A stretch of DNA of 64,000 nucleotides, taken from positions 1 to 64,000 of the forward strand of contig CAVRTQ010000015.1 in NCBI GenBank assembly GCA_963724195.1, written 5' to 3'. Within the stretch, counting starts at the first letter, position 1. Each line of letters begins with the position of its first letter. Under the pieces are notes generated by a model that ran no database searches, was not told where the DNA came from, and saw only the letters and a list, made by a program, of their open reading frames with translations. Of this stretch, positions 8,032 through 16,661 are shown one piece after another. The position numbers were made by a program, and so were the translations under genes. Origin of the DNA: Solirubrobacter sp963724195 (GTDB taxonomy: Bacteria > Actinomycetota > Thermoleophilia > Solirubrobacterales > Solirubrobacteraceae).

Positions 8032-8060
8032 TTGACAATACACGCATGTGAGCGTTAACG
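8032..8060 (+). promoter_or_regulatory. Promoter of the arabinose-type operon
   Basis: Consensus -35 TTGACA at 8032-8037, a 17-nt spacer, then a weak -10 TTAACG at 8055-8060. The first operator covers the -10, which fits repression by occlusion. Confidence 0.6.
8048..8059. promoter_or_regulatory. LacI-type operator 1
   Basis: GTGAGCGTTAAC differs by one base from the reverse complement of operator 2. It overlaps the -10 box and lies 22 nt upstream of the repressor start codon. Confidence 0.65.
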
Positions 8061-8072
8061 TGCCGACTCGAT

Positions 8073-8084
8073 GTGAACGCTCAC
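8073..8084. promoter_or_regulatory. LacI-type operator 2
   Basis: GTGAACGCTCAC has GTGA/TCAC arms around a central CG, the standard LacI-family half-site spacing. It is centred 25 bp from operator 1, between the promoter and the binding-protein gene. Confidence 0.68.
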
Positions 8085-8118
8085 AAGGCGTTTCCGTGGA
8101 GGAGAGAGGAGCGGGACG

Positions 8119-9204
8119 GTGTCTGAACAGGACGGCTTGGGCCACGCGCTCGAGGTCACCCGGCGCACGGCGCTGACCGGCGGCGCCGCCGGCCTCGCGG
8201 CCTACGTCATGAGCGGCTGCGGGGTCTTCGGCGGCGACGACGACTCCGACCAGGCCGCGCGGGCTCAGGGCTCACCCGCGCCCGGCACGTTCGGCGAGCT
8301 GAAGAAGATGCGGTTCGTCTTCGTCAACCACGTCACGACGAACCCGTTCTTCGTGCCCACGCGCTACGGCGCCGAGGACGCCTGCAAGCTCGTGAACTGC
8401 TCGTTCCAGTGGACGGGCTCCGAGAGCGCGAACGTCAACGAGATGGTCAACGCCTTCAACAGCGCGATCAGCGCGAAGGCGGACGGCATCGCGGTGTGCC
8501 TCGTGGACGAGAAGGCGTTCAACGACCCCGTGCAGCGCGCGCTCGACGCGGGCATCCCGGTCGTCGGCTACAACGCGGACGTCGCCAACGCCCGGCTCTC
8601 GTACATCGGCCAGGACCTGTTCGTCTCCGGGCAGGAGATGGGCAAGCGGATCGTCGAGCTCGTCGGCGAGGGCAACGTCGCGCTGTTCATCGCGACGCCG
8701 GGCTCGCTGAACATCCAGCCGCGCATCGACGGCGCGATCGACGCCATCAAGTCCTCGGGCGCCGCGATCAAGTACGACGTCATCGCCACCGGCGCGGCGC
8801 TCCCGAAGGAGCTCTCCACGGTCGACGCCTACTACGTCGGCCACAAGGACGTCAAGGGCATGTTCGCCGTCGACGCGGGCAGCACCCAGGCCGTCGCGCA
8901 GGTGATCCAGAAGTACAAGCTGCGCGAGAAGGGCGTCAAGGGCGGCGGCTACGACCTGCTCGAGCCGACGATGAAGCTGCTCGCCGAGGACCAGATCGAC
9001 TTCACGATCGACCAGCAGCCGTACCTGCAGGGCTTCTATCCCGTGTTCGAGCTGTTCCTGTATCAGGCGTCGAAGACGCTGACGGGCGTGGCCGAGGTCA
9101 ACACCGGCCTGAAGTTCCTGGACAAGGAGACCGTGGTGCCCTACGTGACGACCAAGTCGCGCTACGAGGGCAACTCGGAGGCCGCGGGCGTCACGCAGTC
9201 CTGA
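8119..9204 (+). CDS. Sugar ABC transporter substrate-binding lipoprotein
   Basis: 361 aa, GTG start behind GGAGAGAGGAG. The N-terminus has a twin-arginine pattern (TRRTALTGG) and a lipobox ending MSGC, so it is probably Tat-exported and lipid-anchored at residue 34 or so. The body is a ribose/xylose-type type I binding protein (FVFVNHVTTNPFFVPT, the IGQDLFVSGQEMGKR segment, and GGYDLLEPTMKLL with DQQPYLQGFYP near the hinge). It captures a monosaccharide, most likely L-arabinose given the enzymes downstream. The stop overlaps the permease start by one base. Confidence 0.9.
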   Translation: MSEQDGLGHALEVTRRTALTGGAAGLAAYVMSGCGVFGGDDDSDQAARAQGSPAPGTFGELKKMRFVFVNHVTTNPFFVPTRYGAEDACKLVNCSFQWTGSESANVNEMVNAFNSAISAKADGIAVCLVDEKAFNDPVQRALDAGIPVVGYNADVANARLSYIGQDLFVSGQEMGKRIVELVGEGNVALFIATPGSLNIQPRIDGAIDAIKSSGAAIKYDVIATGAALPKELSTVDAYYVGHKDVKGMFAVDAGSTQAVAQVIQKYKLREKGVKGGGYDLLEPTMKLLAEDQIDFTIDQQPYLQGFYPVFELFLYQASKTLTGVAEVNTGLKFLDKETVVPYVTTKSRYEGNSEAAGVTQS

Positions 9205-10244
9205 TGCCGGCGGAGACCGTCATCGAGGAGAAGGCGCCGCGGGCGGCGGCGCCGCGCGACCGGGGCAAGGCCGCGTTCGGCCTCGGCCGGCGGCTGCTCA
9301 CGCTGCGCGAGGGCAGCGTGATCGTGATCACGCTGCTGGTCGCGGCCTACTTCGCCGCGACCACGGACGCGTTCTTCACCGCCGACAACTTCAAGACGCT
9401 GCTGCCGTACTTCGCCCCGTTCGCGATCCTCGCGGCGGGCGAGGTGTTCCTGATGATCAACGGGGAGATCGACCTCTCGATCGGCGCGGTCTACCTGTTC
9501 GCGCCGTTCATGTTCCACGAGTTCCACGTGGCCGGGCTGCCGCTGCTGGTGGCGCTCGCGCTGGCGATGGCGATGTGCCTCCTCGTCGGCCTGGCGAACG
9601 GGCTGCTGACGACGTTCCTGCGCATCAACTCGTTCATCACCACGCTCGGGATGCTGCTCGCGCTCACCGGCCTCACGCTGATCATCTCCGACGCGCAGCC
9701 CGTGTCCACGCCCGGCACGGACGTGATCGGCGAGCGGTCCACGTTCGCGAAGGTCTTCGGCGGCGGCACGTACTCGGAGCTGATCTGGGCGCTCGCGATC
9801 GTGGTCGTGCTGCAGCTCGTGCTCAGCTTCTCGCGCTGGGGGATCTACACGGTCGCGGTGGGCAGCAACCGGATCGGCGCCGCCGAGGCCGGCATCCGGG
9901 TCCGGCTCGTGATCATCCGCAACTTCGTGCTGTGCTCGCTGTGCGCGGGCCTGGTCGGCGTGCTCGAGGCCGTTCGCACCACGTCGGTGCAGCCGGACCC
10001 GAGCGGGGCGAACGAGGTGCTGTTCGGCGGCATCGCGGCGGCGGTGATCGGCGGGACCCTGCTCGCGGGCGGCTCCGGCACGGTGGTCGGCGCGCTGCTC
10101 GGCGCCCTGCTGCTGGGCGTGCTCAACGACGGCCTGATCATCACCGGCGTCAACGCCGACTACCTGAACTTCTACCTCGGCCTGGCGATCATCCTCGCGA
10201 TGGCCGCCAACACCTACGTGGGGCGGGCGAGGACCGGTGGCTGA
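9204..10244 (+). CDS. Sugar ABC transporter permease (RbsC/AraH type)
   Basis: 346 aa with about 8-10 membrane helices. Family landmarks are EVFLMINGEIDLSIGAVY (the cytoplasmic-loop signature of RbsC-like permeases), TLGMLLALTGLTLI, and GGIAAAVIGGTLLAGGSGTVVG near the end. It forms the membrane channel of the importer with the preceding binding protein and following ATPase. ATG 9204 overlaps the preceding stop, and its own end overlaps the ATPase start by 8 bp, so the importer is one tightly coupled unit. Confidence 0.92.
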   Translation: MPAETVIEEKAPRAAAPRDRGKAAFGLGRRLLTLREGSVIVITLLVAAYFAATTDAFFTADNFKTLLPYFAPFAILAAGEVFLMINGEIDLSIGAVYLFAPFMFHEFHVAGLPLLVALALAMAMCLLVGLANGLLTTFLRINSFITTLGMLLALTGLTLIISDAQPVSTPGTDVIGERSTFAKVFGGGTYSELIWALAIVVVLQLVLSFSRWGIYTVAVGSNRIGAAEAGIRVRLVIIRNFVLCSLCAGLVGVLEAVRTTSVQPDPSGANEVLFGGIAAAVIGGTLLAGGSGTVVGALLGALLLGVLNDGLIITGVNADYLNFYLGLAIILAMAANTYVGRARTGG

Positions 10245-10996
10245 ACCCGTCCTGCAGGTCGAGCACCTGACCAAGAGCTTCGGGCCGGTGGTGGCGTTGC
10301 GCGACCTGAGCCTCACGCTGCGCAAGGGCGAGGTGCTCGGGCTGCTCGGCGACAACGGCGCCGGCAAGTCCACGCTGATGAAGATCATCTGCGGCTTCGA
10401 GAAGCCCGACAGCGGGAGCATGGCGCTGCGCGGGGAGCCGTACGAGCCGCGCAGCGTCGACCACGCGCGCTCGCTCGGGATCGACGCCGTCTACCAGGAC
10501 CTCGCGCTGATCGACGAGCTGTCGGTGTTCCACAACATGTTCCTGCGCCGCGAGCTCGTGCACCGCCCGCTGCCGTTCCTGCGCAACCGGTGCGATGCGC
10601 ACCAAGACCCGCGCCGCGCTCGACGAGATCGGGATCAACATCCCGTCGCTCGACGCGCCGGTCGCGCGCCTCTCGGGCGGGCAGCGGCAGGCGATCGCGG
10701 TCGCCCGCACCGTGCACTCGGAGGCCGACATCCTGCTGCTCGACGAGCCGCTGGCGGCGATGGGCGCCAAGGAGGGCGCGCGCATCCTCGACCTGATCGA
10801 GCGCCTGAAGGAGTCGGGCGAGGTGTCGATGATCCTCGTGCTGCACAACTACGTCCACGTGCTGGCGAGCTGCGACCGCGTGAACCTGATCCAGGACGGC
10901 GTGATCGCGTTCGACAAGCCGACCGCGGAGACGTCGATCGAGGAGCTCACCGAGCTCGTGGTCAGCGAGTACCGGCGAGCGCGGATGGCGTCATGA
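10237..10996 (+). CDS. Sugar ABC transporter ATP-binding protein, frameshifted near 10587
   Basis: GTG start. Walker A GDNGAGKST at about residue 38, Q-loop in YQDLALIDE, then the frame breaks at AACCGG (10585-10590). In the +1 frame the signature LSGGQRQ, Walker B ILLLDEP and an H-loop (LVLHNY) follow to a stop at 10996. Dropping one C gives 252 aa with a natural join (R-N-G-A-M-R). It is a single-domain ATPase of the FrcA/XylG-short type energising sugar import. The break is most likely a sequence error, since both halves are conserved. Confidence 0.85.
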
Positions 10997-12536
10997 CGTA
11001 CGTCGTCGGCGTGGACTTCGGGACGCTGTCGGCGCGCGCGCTCGTGGTCGACGCGCGCGACGGGTCCGAGCTCGGGACAGCCGTGTTCGAGTACCCGCAC
11101 GGGGTCCTGACGCCGGAGCCGCAGTGGGCGCTGCAGGACCCGGCGGACTACGTCGAGGCGCTCCGCGTCGCCGTGCCGGCCGCGGTCGCGGCGGCGGACA
11201 TCGACCCCGGGGACGTGCGCGGCATCGCCACCGACTTCACCGCCAGCTCGCCGCTGCCCACGCGTGCCGACGGCACGCCGCTCGCCCACGTGCGGCTGTG
11301 GAAGCACCACGCCGCGCAGCGCCAGGCCGACCGCATCAACGCCGCCGGCGAGCGCCGTGGCTGGCGCGCTACGGCGGGCGCATCTCCTCCGAGTGGGCGG
11401 TGGCGAAAGCCCTGCAGCTGCTCGAGGAGGAGCCGGAGCTGTACGCGCGCACGGACCGCTGGATCGAGGCCGCGGACTGGATCACCTGGCAGCTGTGCGG
11501 GCGCGAGACGCGCAACGCGGCGCTCGCCGGCTACAAGGCCATCTACCAGGACGGCGCCTATCCCAGCCGCGCGTTCCTGGGTGCACTCGACCCCCGGTTC
11601 GCGGACCTGGAGGACAAGCTCGACGGTCCGCTCCTGCCGCTGGGAGCCCGCGCCGGCGCCCTCACCCCCCGAGCGGCGGCGTGGACGGGCCTGCGACCCG
11701 GGATCGCGGTGGCGGTGGGCAACGTCGACGCCCACGTCACCGCGCCCGCGGCCCAGGCCATCGATCCCGGCCAGATGCTGATGATCATGGGCACGTCCAC
11801 CTGCCACGTGATGAGCGGCGAGCGGCTCGTCGAGGTGCCCGGCATGTGTGGCGTGGTGCGCGACGGGATCGTGCCCGGGCTGTACGGCTACGAGGCCGGC
11901 CAGACCGGCGTGGGGGACTGCTTCGCCTGGATCGCCGACCTGGCCGGCGACGAGCACGAGCGGCTGTCGGCGCTCGCCGCGGCGCAGGACGTCGGCGCGC
12001 ACGGGCTGCTCGCGCTCGACTGGCTCAACGGCAACCGCTCCGTGCTCGTCGACCACGAGCTCAGCGGCGTGCTCGTCGGCCTCACCCTCGCCACCCGCCC
12101 GGAGGACATCTACCGCGCGCTGGTGGAGGCGACCGCCTTCGGCACGCGCGTGATCCTCGACGCGTTCGCGGCCGCCGGCCTGCCGGCGCGCGAGCTGATC
12201 GTCGCCGGCGGGCTGATCCGCAACCCGTTCGTGATGCAGGTCTACGCCGACGTGACGCGGATGCCGCTGCACGTGATCGGCTCCGAGCAGGGGCCGGCGC
12301 TCGGTGCCGCGATGCACGCGGCGGTCGCCGCCGGGCTGCACGCCGACATCCGCGCCGCGTCGGCGGCGATGGGCTCGCTCCACCGCGACGCCTACGTGCC
12401 GGACGAACGCAACGCCGACGCCTACGACGCGCTGTACGCGCGCTACGTGCGCCTGCACGACCACTTCGGCCGCGGCGGCGACGACGTGCTGCACGCGCTG
12501 CGCGACGTGCGCCCACGGGAGCTCGCTCATGGTTGA
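10993..12536 (+). CDS. araB: FGGY-family sugar kinase, L-ribulokinase-like, frameshifted near 11354
   Basis: The ATG at 10993 sits in the ATPase stop. N-terminal FGGY domain: YVVGVDFGTLSARALVVD, the phosphate-binding DFGT loop. The frame breaks at 11352-11356; the next frame resumes PWLARYGGRISSEW, a stretch typical of AraB-type ribulokinases. The C-terminal domain holds MGTSTCHVM, GYEAGQTGVGD, and IVAGGLIRNPFVMQVYAD with EQGPALGAA. About 513 aa when corrected. It phosphorylates L-ribulose to L-ribulose 5-phosphate. Next genes supply the isomerase and epimerase, which supports the AraB call over other FGGY kinases. Confidence 0.87.
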
Positions 12537-13161
12537 GGACCTGTGCGCGCTGCACGCCGAGCTGCCGCGCAACGGGCTGGTCGTCTGGACGAGCGGGAAC
12601 GTGTCCGCGCGGGTGCCCGGCGGCATGCTCATCAAGCCGAGCGGCGTGCCCTACGAGGAGCTCACGCCCGAGTCGATGGTCTTGTGCGACCTCGACGGGG
12701 CGCCGCTGACGGACTCGCTCGCCCCGTCCAGCGACGCCGCCACCCACGGGTTCATCTACCAGCACATGCCGGAGGTCGGCGGGATCGTGCACACGCACAG
12801 CCCGTACGCGACGGCGTGGGCGGTCCGCGGCGAGCCGATCCCGTGCGTGATGACCGCGATGGCCGACGAGTTCGGCGGCGAGATCCCCGTCGGCCCGTTC
12901 GCGCTGATCGGCGACGAGGCGATCGGGCGCGGCGTGGTCGACACGCTCACCGGTCACCGCTCGCGCGTGGTGCTGATGCGCGCGCACGGTGTGTTCGCGC
13001 TGGGCGACCGCCCGCGCGACGCCGTCAAGGCCGCCGTGATGTGCGAGGACGCCGCGCGGGTGGTGCTCGCCGCCCGCTCGCTCGGCCCGCTCGAGCCGCT
13101 CGACGCCGACAGCGTCGACGCCCTCTTCCACCGCTACCAGAACGTCTATGGCCAGCACTGA
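12529..13161 (+). CDS. araD: L-ribulose-5-phosphate 4-epimerase / class II aldolase
   Basis: 210 aa, ATG at 12529 overlapping the kinase stop by 8 bp. Zn-binding class II aldolase fold: TSGNVSARVP (phosphate site), IKPSGVPYEEL, the H-x-H metal pair in VHTHSPYATAWA, and the third His in LMRAHGVFALG. These match AraD, which converts L-ribulose 5-phosphate to D-xylulose 5-phosphate. L-fuculose-phosphate aldolase has the same motifs, but the neighbouring AraB- and AraA-like genes favour AraD. Confidence 0.88.
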   Translation: MVEDLCALHAELPRNGLVVWTSGNVSARVPGGMLIKPSGVPYEELTPESMVLCDLDGAPLTDSLAPSSDAATHGFIYQHMPEVGGIVHTHSPYATAWAVRGEPIPCVMTAMADEFGGEIPVGPFALIGDEAIGRGVVDTLTGHRSRVVLMRAHGVFALGDRPRDAVKAAVMCEDAARVVLAARSLGPLEPLDADSVDALFHRYQNVYGQH

Positions 13162-14584
13162 AACCCAGTCGCCCCTGCTTGCCCCACCGCAGGCCGCGCG
13201 CCCGCGGATCGGGATGCTCGGCGTGATGCAGGACCTCTACGACGCGATGCTCCCGGGCATCACGGCGCGCCAGGCCGCCTACGGCGAGGCGGTGGCCGCG
13301 GCGTTGGCCGAGGTGGCCGACGTGGACCCCGGCGAGCCGGTCAAGGACCGCCCCGGGATAGAGACGCGCGTGCGTGAGCTCGAGGCGCGCGGCGTCGACG
13401 GGCTGCTGGTCGTGATGCTCACCTACGGGCCGGCGATGCGCGTCGCCCGCACGCTCGCGCACACGCCGCTGCCGGTCTGCCTCGCCAACATCCAGCCCGT
13501 CCCGGACGTCACGCCCGCGTGGGACATGGGCGACCTGACGTACAACCAGGGCATCCACGGCGCGCAGGACACCGCGAACGCGATGGTGCGGGCGGGGCGC
13601 GCGTTCACGGTGATCACGGACGACTGGCACGGTCCGTCGTTCCGGGCCTCCGTGGGCGCGTGGGCGCGGGCGGCCGCGGCGGTGACACGCTGGCGGGAAC
13701 TGCGCGTGGCGGTGTTCGGCTACGCGATGAACGCCATGGGGGACATCCGCGTGGACGAGCACGCGCTGCTGCGGGCGCTCGGACCACAGGTCGACGCGCT
13801 CGCCCCGGGGGCGCTGCACCGCGCCGCCACGGCCGTGCCCGTGGACGCGGTGGACGCGCTGATCGCGGCCGAGGACGCGCAGTTCGAGATCGACCCGCGG
13901 TTGTCGGAGGAGGAGCGCGTCGATCACGCGCGGATGCAGCTCGGCGCCGAGCGGGTGCTGCGCGACGGCGGCTACGGCGCGTACTCGACGCACTTCGGCG
14001 CGATCGCCGAGGACGGGCGCTTCGGGCGCCTGCCGCTGGCCGCCGCCTCCAGCCTGATGGCCAAGGGCTACGGCTACGGGGCCGAGGGCGACGCGCTCAC
14101 GGCCGCGCTGATGTCGGCCGCCGGCACGCTGCTCGGCGAGACGCAGTTCACGGAGATGTACGCGATGGACTTCGCCACGGACTCGATCCTCATGAGTCAC
14201 ATGGGCGAGGGCAACTGGCGCCTCGCGCGCCCGGATCGGCCCGTGCGGCTGATCAAACGGCCGCTCGGCATCGGCGGTCTCGGCGACCCGCCGACGTTCC
14301 TCTTCCAGTACGCGCCCGGTCCGGCGACGCTCGCGACGCTCGTCTCGCTCGGCGGCGAGCGCTTCCGGCTGCTGGTCGCGGAAGGGGAGGTGCTCGACAC
14401 CGACGAGCTGCCGCACCTCGAGATGCCGTACGGGCACTTCCGGCCGGACTCCGGAGTGCGGGACTGCATGGACGCCTGGCTGCGCCTCGGGGGGCCGCAC
14501 CATCAGGTGCTCAACCCTGGACGGCAGGCGCACGCCTGGCAGCTGTTCAGCGAGCTCGCGGGACTCGAGCTCGCGGTCATCTAA
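13148..14584 (+). CDS. araA: L-arabinose isomerase-like protein
   Basis: 478 aa, starting inside the 3' end of araD (14-bp overlap). N-terminal domain begins RIGMLGVMQDLYD. Metal and substrate residues are expected around SHMGEGNWRLA and the late H-Q-V-L-N block (GPHHQVLNPG), with two Glu in the central ETQFTEMYAMD stretch, all in the order of the AraA/fucose-isomerase superfamily. It would convert L-arabinose to L-ribulose. It is fairly divergent from textbook AraA, so another pentose or hexose isomerase remains possible. Confidence 0.82.
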   Translation: MASTETQSPLLAPPQAARPRIGMLGVMQDLYDAMLPGITARQAAYGEAVAAALAEVADVDPGEPVKDRPGIETRVRELEARGVDGLLVVMLTYGPAMRVARTLAHTPLPVCLANIQPVPDVTPAWDMGDLTYNQGIHGAQDTANAMVRAGRAFTVITDDWHGPSFRASVGAWARAAAAVTRWRELRVAVFGYAMNAMGDIRVDEHALLRALGPQVDALAPGALHRAATAVPVDAVDALIAAEDAQFEIDPRLSEEERVDHARMQLGAERVLRDGGYGAYSTHFGAIAEDGRFGRLPLAAASSLMAKGYGYGAEGDALTAALMSAAGTLLGETQFTEMYAMDFATDSILMSHMGEGNWRLARPDRPVRLIKRPLGIGGLGDPPTFLFQYAPGPATLATLVSLGGERFRLLVAEGEVLDTDELPHLEMPYGHFRPDSGVRDCMDAWLRLGGPHHQVLNPGRQAHAWQLFSELAGLELAVI

Positions 14585-14599
14585 TCCAGGAGGAGAGTC

Positions 14600-15781
14600 A
14601 TGTACAGGTTGCTGGTCCTCGTGTGCTGCGCGGCCGTGTTCGGCGGCGCGCTGGCCGCGCCCGCGAGCGCGAAGCGTCACGGCGGGTTGAGTGTCACCAA
14701 AGCGAGTTTCGGCGCGCTGCCCGCCAGCATGGGCGGCAGCGCGGTCGACCGCTACACGCTGCGCAACGACCGCGGCATGAGCGTCTCGATCCTCACCTAC
14801 GGCGGGATCGTCCAGGAGCTGGTCGTGCCCGACCGGCGCGGGCGCAAGGCGAACGTCACGCTCGGCTTCGACTCGATCGCCGGCTACACGAGCGCGGCCT
14901 ACGCGGCCTCGAACCCGTACTTCGGCGCGATCATCGGCCGCTACGGCAACCGCATCGGCGGCGCGCGGTTCACGCTCGACGGCGTCACGTACCCGCTCGA
15001 CGCCAACAACGGGCCGAACACGCTGCACGGCGGCTTCAAGGGCTTCGACAAGAACATGTGGGCGGGTGAAGCGGTGCGGACGCGCTCGAGCGTCGGCGTG
15101 AAGCTCACGCGCGTGAGCGCGGACGGCGAGGGCGGGTTCCCCGGCCGGCTGCCGGTGACCGTCGTCTACTCGCTCGACGATCGCAACCGGCTGCAGATGG
15201 ACTACACGGCCACCACCGACAAGCCGACCGTGGTGAACCTGACCAACCACGCCTACTTCAACCTCGCGGGCGAGGGGTCGGGCTCGATCGAAGGCCACCA
15301 ACTGCGGATCAACGCCGACCGCTACACGCCGGTCGACGCGACCCTGATCCCGACCGGCGCGCTGGACCCCGTGGCCGGCACGCCGTTCGACTTCCGTGGC
15401 TTCAACGCGATCGGCGCGCGCATCCGCGGCAACCACCAGCAGCTCGTCTACGGCCGCGGCTACGACCACAACTTCGTCCTGAACCCGCGCCGCGGCCGCG
15501 GCCTGAACACCGCGGCTCAACTCGTCGATCCCGACAGCGGCCGGATGCTCACCGTGCTGACCGAGGAGCCCGGCCTGCAGTTCTACTCCGGCAACTTCCT
15601 CGACGGCACGCTGTACGGCACGAGCGGCCGCCAGTACCGGCAGGGCGACGGCCTGTGCCTGGAGACCCAGCACTTCCCGGACGCGCCGAACAAGCCGGGC
15701 TTCGCGTCCACGACGCTGCGGCCGGGCCAGACGTACGAGACCACCACGGTGTACGCGTTCTCGACGGTGGGAGGCCACTAG
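14600..15781 (+). CDS. galM: Secreted aldose 1-epimerase (mutarotase)
   Basis: 393 aa with a signal peptide (MYRLLVLVCCAAVFGGALA, cleavage around ASA-KR). The mature enzyme shows LTYGGIVQELVVPDR, IGRYGNRIGGARF, LHGGFKGFDK, the catalytic His in NLTNHAYFNLAGEG, and the Glu in GLCLETQHFPDAPN. It interconverts sugar anomers outside the cell or at the membrane, feeding the importer. Strong ribosome site AGGAGGAGAG. It is last in the arabinose-type operon. Confidence 0.92.
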   Translation: MYRLLVLVCCAAVFGGALAAPASAKRHGGLSVTKASFGALPASMGGSAVDRYTLRNDRGMSVSILTYGGIVQELVVPDRRGRKANVTLGFDSIAGYTSAAYAASNPYFGAIIGRYGNRIGGARFTLDGVTYPLDANNGPNTLHGGFKGFDKNMWAGEAVRTRSSVGVKLTRVSADGEGGFPGRLPVTVVYSLDDRNRLQMDYTATTDKPTVVNLTNHAYFNLAGEGSGSIEGHQLRINADRYTPVDATLIPTGALDPVAGTPFDFRGFNAIGARIRGNHQQLVYGRGYDHNFVLNPRRGRGLNTAAQLVDPDSGRMLTVLTEEPGLQFYSGNFLDGTLYGTSGRQYRQGDGLCLETQHFPDAPNKPGFASTTLRPGQTYETTTVYAFSTVGGH

Positions 15782-15784
15782 TCT
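15779..15784 (+). promoter_or_regulatory. TANNNT -10 box (TAGTCT) for YbjN-like gene
   Basis: TAGTCT overlaps the mutarotase stop and ends 7 nt before the ATG at 15792; no ribosome site lies between. Confidence 0.45.
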
Positions 15785-15791
15785 CCGGCGG

Positions 15792-16661
15792 ATGCCGGTC
15801 GAAGACGCCACGGACGCGGAGATCATCGAGGCCCTGGAGAAGCTCGCGCGTGACGCGATCGACGCCGGGACGTTCGTGATCCTGGAAGCGGACACCGCCC
15901 GCAACTACTACATCCAGTTCGCCGTGCAGGACGGCGGGATGTACTGCGAGGCGGTGTCCAACCAGTACCTCGAGCCCGAGCACCAGCTCGACGACGAGCA
16001 GACGCTCGCGCTCGAGCACCTCGGCTGGCGCGAAGGGGAGCACGAGGATCAGAACTGGGTGCGCACCTTCACGCCGGGCCCGGAGGCGTTGGCGAACAGC
16101 GTCTCCCTCGCGCGGCGCGCGTTCAGCGAGGTCTACGGCTTGCCGGACGACGTGCCGCTGCGGATGACGCGCTCCTGGGACGGGCAGGTGCTGGCGGCCG
16201 AGAGCGCGATCGAGTTCGCCAGCGAGGGGCACCGGACGACGTACGAGCGCATCAGCAGCTACGTCGCGGAGATCTACCCGGACACGACGGAGTTCGCGGC
16301 GACCGAGCCGATGCTGTTCGTGCAGCACGGCTCGACCGTCGTCACGGTCGCGATCAGCCCGGTGGAGATCCACTCGAGCGTCGTCGATCTCTACGCGCTG
16401 CTCGTCCGCGAACCGCCGGTCACACCCGAGCTGATGCGCTGGATGCTGGAAGCCAACAACCGCTACCGGATCGGCGCGCTCAGCCTCGACGAGGACGGCG
16501 ACATCGTGCTCAAGCACTGCCTGCTCGGCGACCTGCTCGCGGCCCAGGAGCTGCGCCCCGTGCTCACCTCCTTCGTCACGCTCGCGGACGAGCTCGACGA
16601 CGAGATCTCCGAGACCTTCGGCGGCTACACGGCGCGCGATTGGGCTGAGCACATGGAATGA
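15792..16661 (+). CDS. YbjN / TY-Chap-like domain protein
   Basis: 289 aa, acidic, cytoplasmic. Two alpha/beta halves resemble the type III secretion chaperone-like fold: the N-terminal half has FVILEADTARNYYIQF and LEHLGWREGEHED with a late W-x-R, and the C-terminal half has MRWMLEANNRYRIGALSLDEDGDIVLKH, typical of YbjN-family repeats. Bacterial members are linked to stress responses or act as putative chaperones; the precise role is unknown. Its stop overlaps the start of the DyP peroxidase (ATGA), implying joint expression. Confidence 0.75.
   Translation: MPVEDATDAEIIEALEKLARDAIDAGTFVILEADTARNYYIQFAVQDGGMYCEAVSNQYLEPEHQLDDEQTLALEHLGWREGEHEDQNWVRTFTPGPEALANSVSLARRAFSEVYGLPDDVPLRMTRSWDGQVLAAESAIEFASEGHRTTYERISSYVAEIYPDTTEFAATEPMLFVQHGSTVVTVAISPVEIHSSVVDLYALLVREPPVTPELMRWMLEANNRYRIGALSLDEDGDIVLKHCLLGDLLAAQELRPVLTSFVTLADELDDEISETFGGYTARDWAEHME

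Noticed and set aside
10237..12536. ABC ATPase and kinase as pseudogenes or a natural fusion
   Set aside because: Both halves of each are conserved and join with a one- or two-base change; the same error type occurs in 13 genes, so sequence error is simpler.
13025..15904. 959-aa minus-strand frame across araA and the mutarotase gene
   Set aside because: Same shadow effect; low-complexity Arg/Val/His composition, while both plus-strand genes are complete and conserved.
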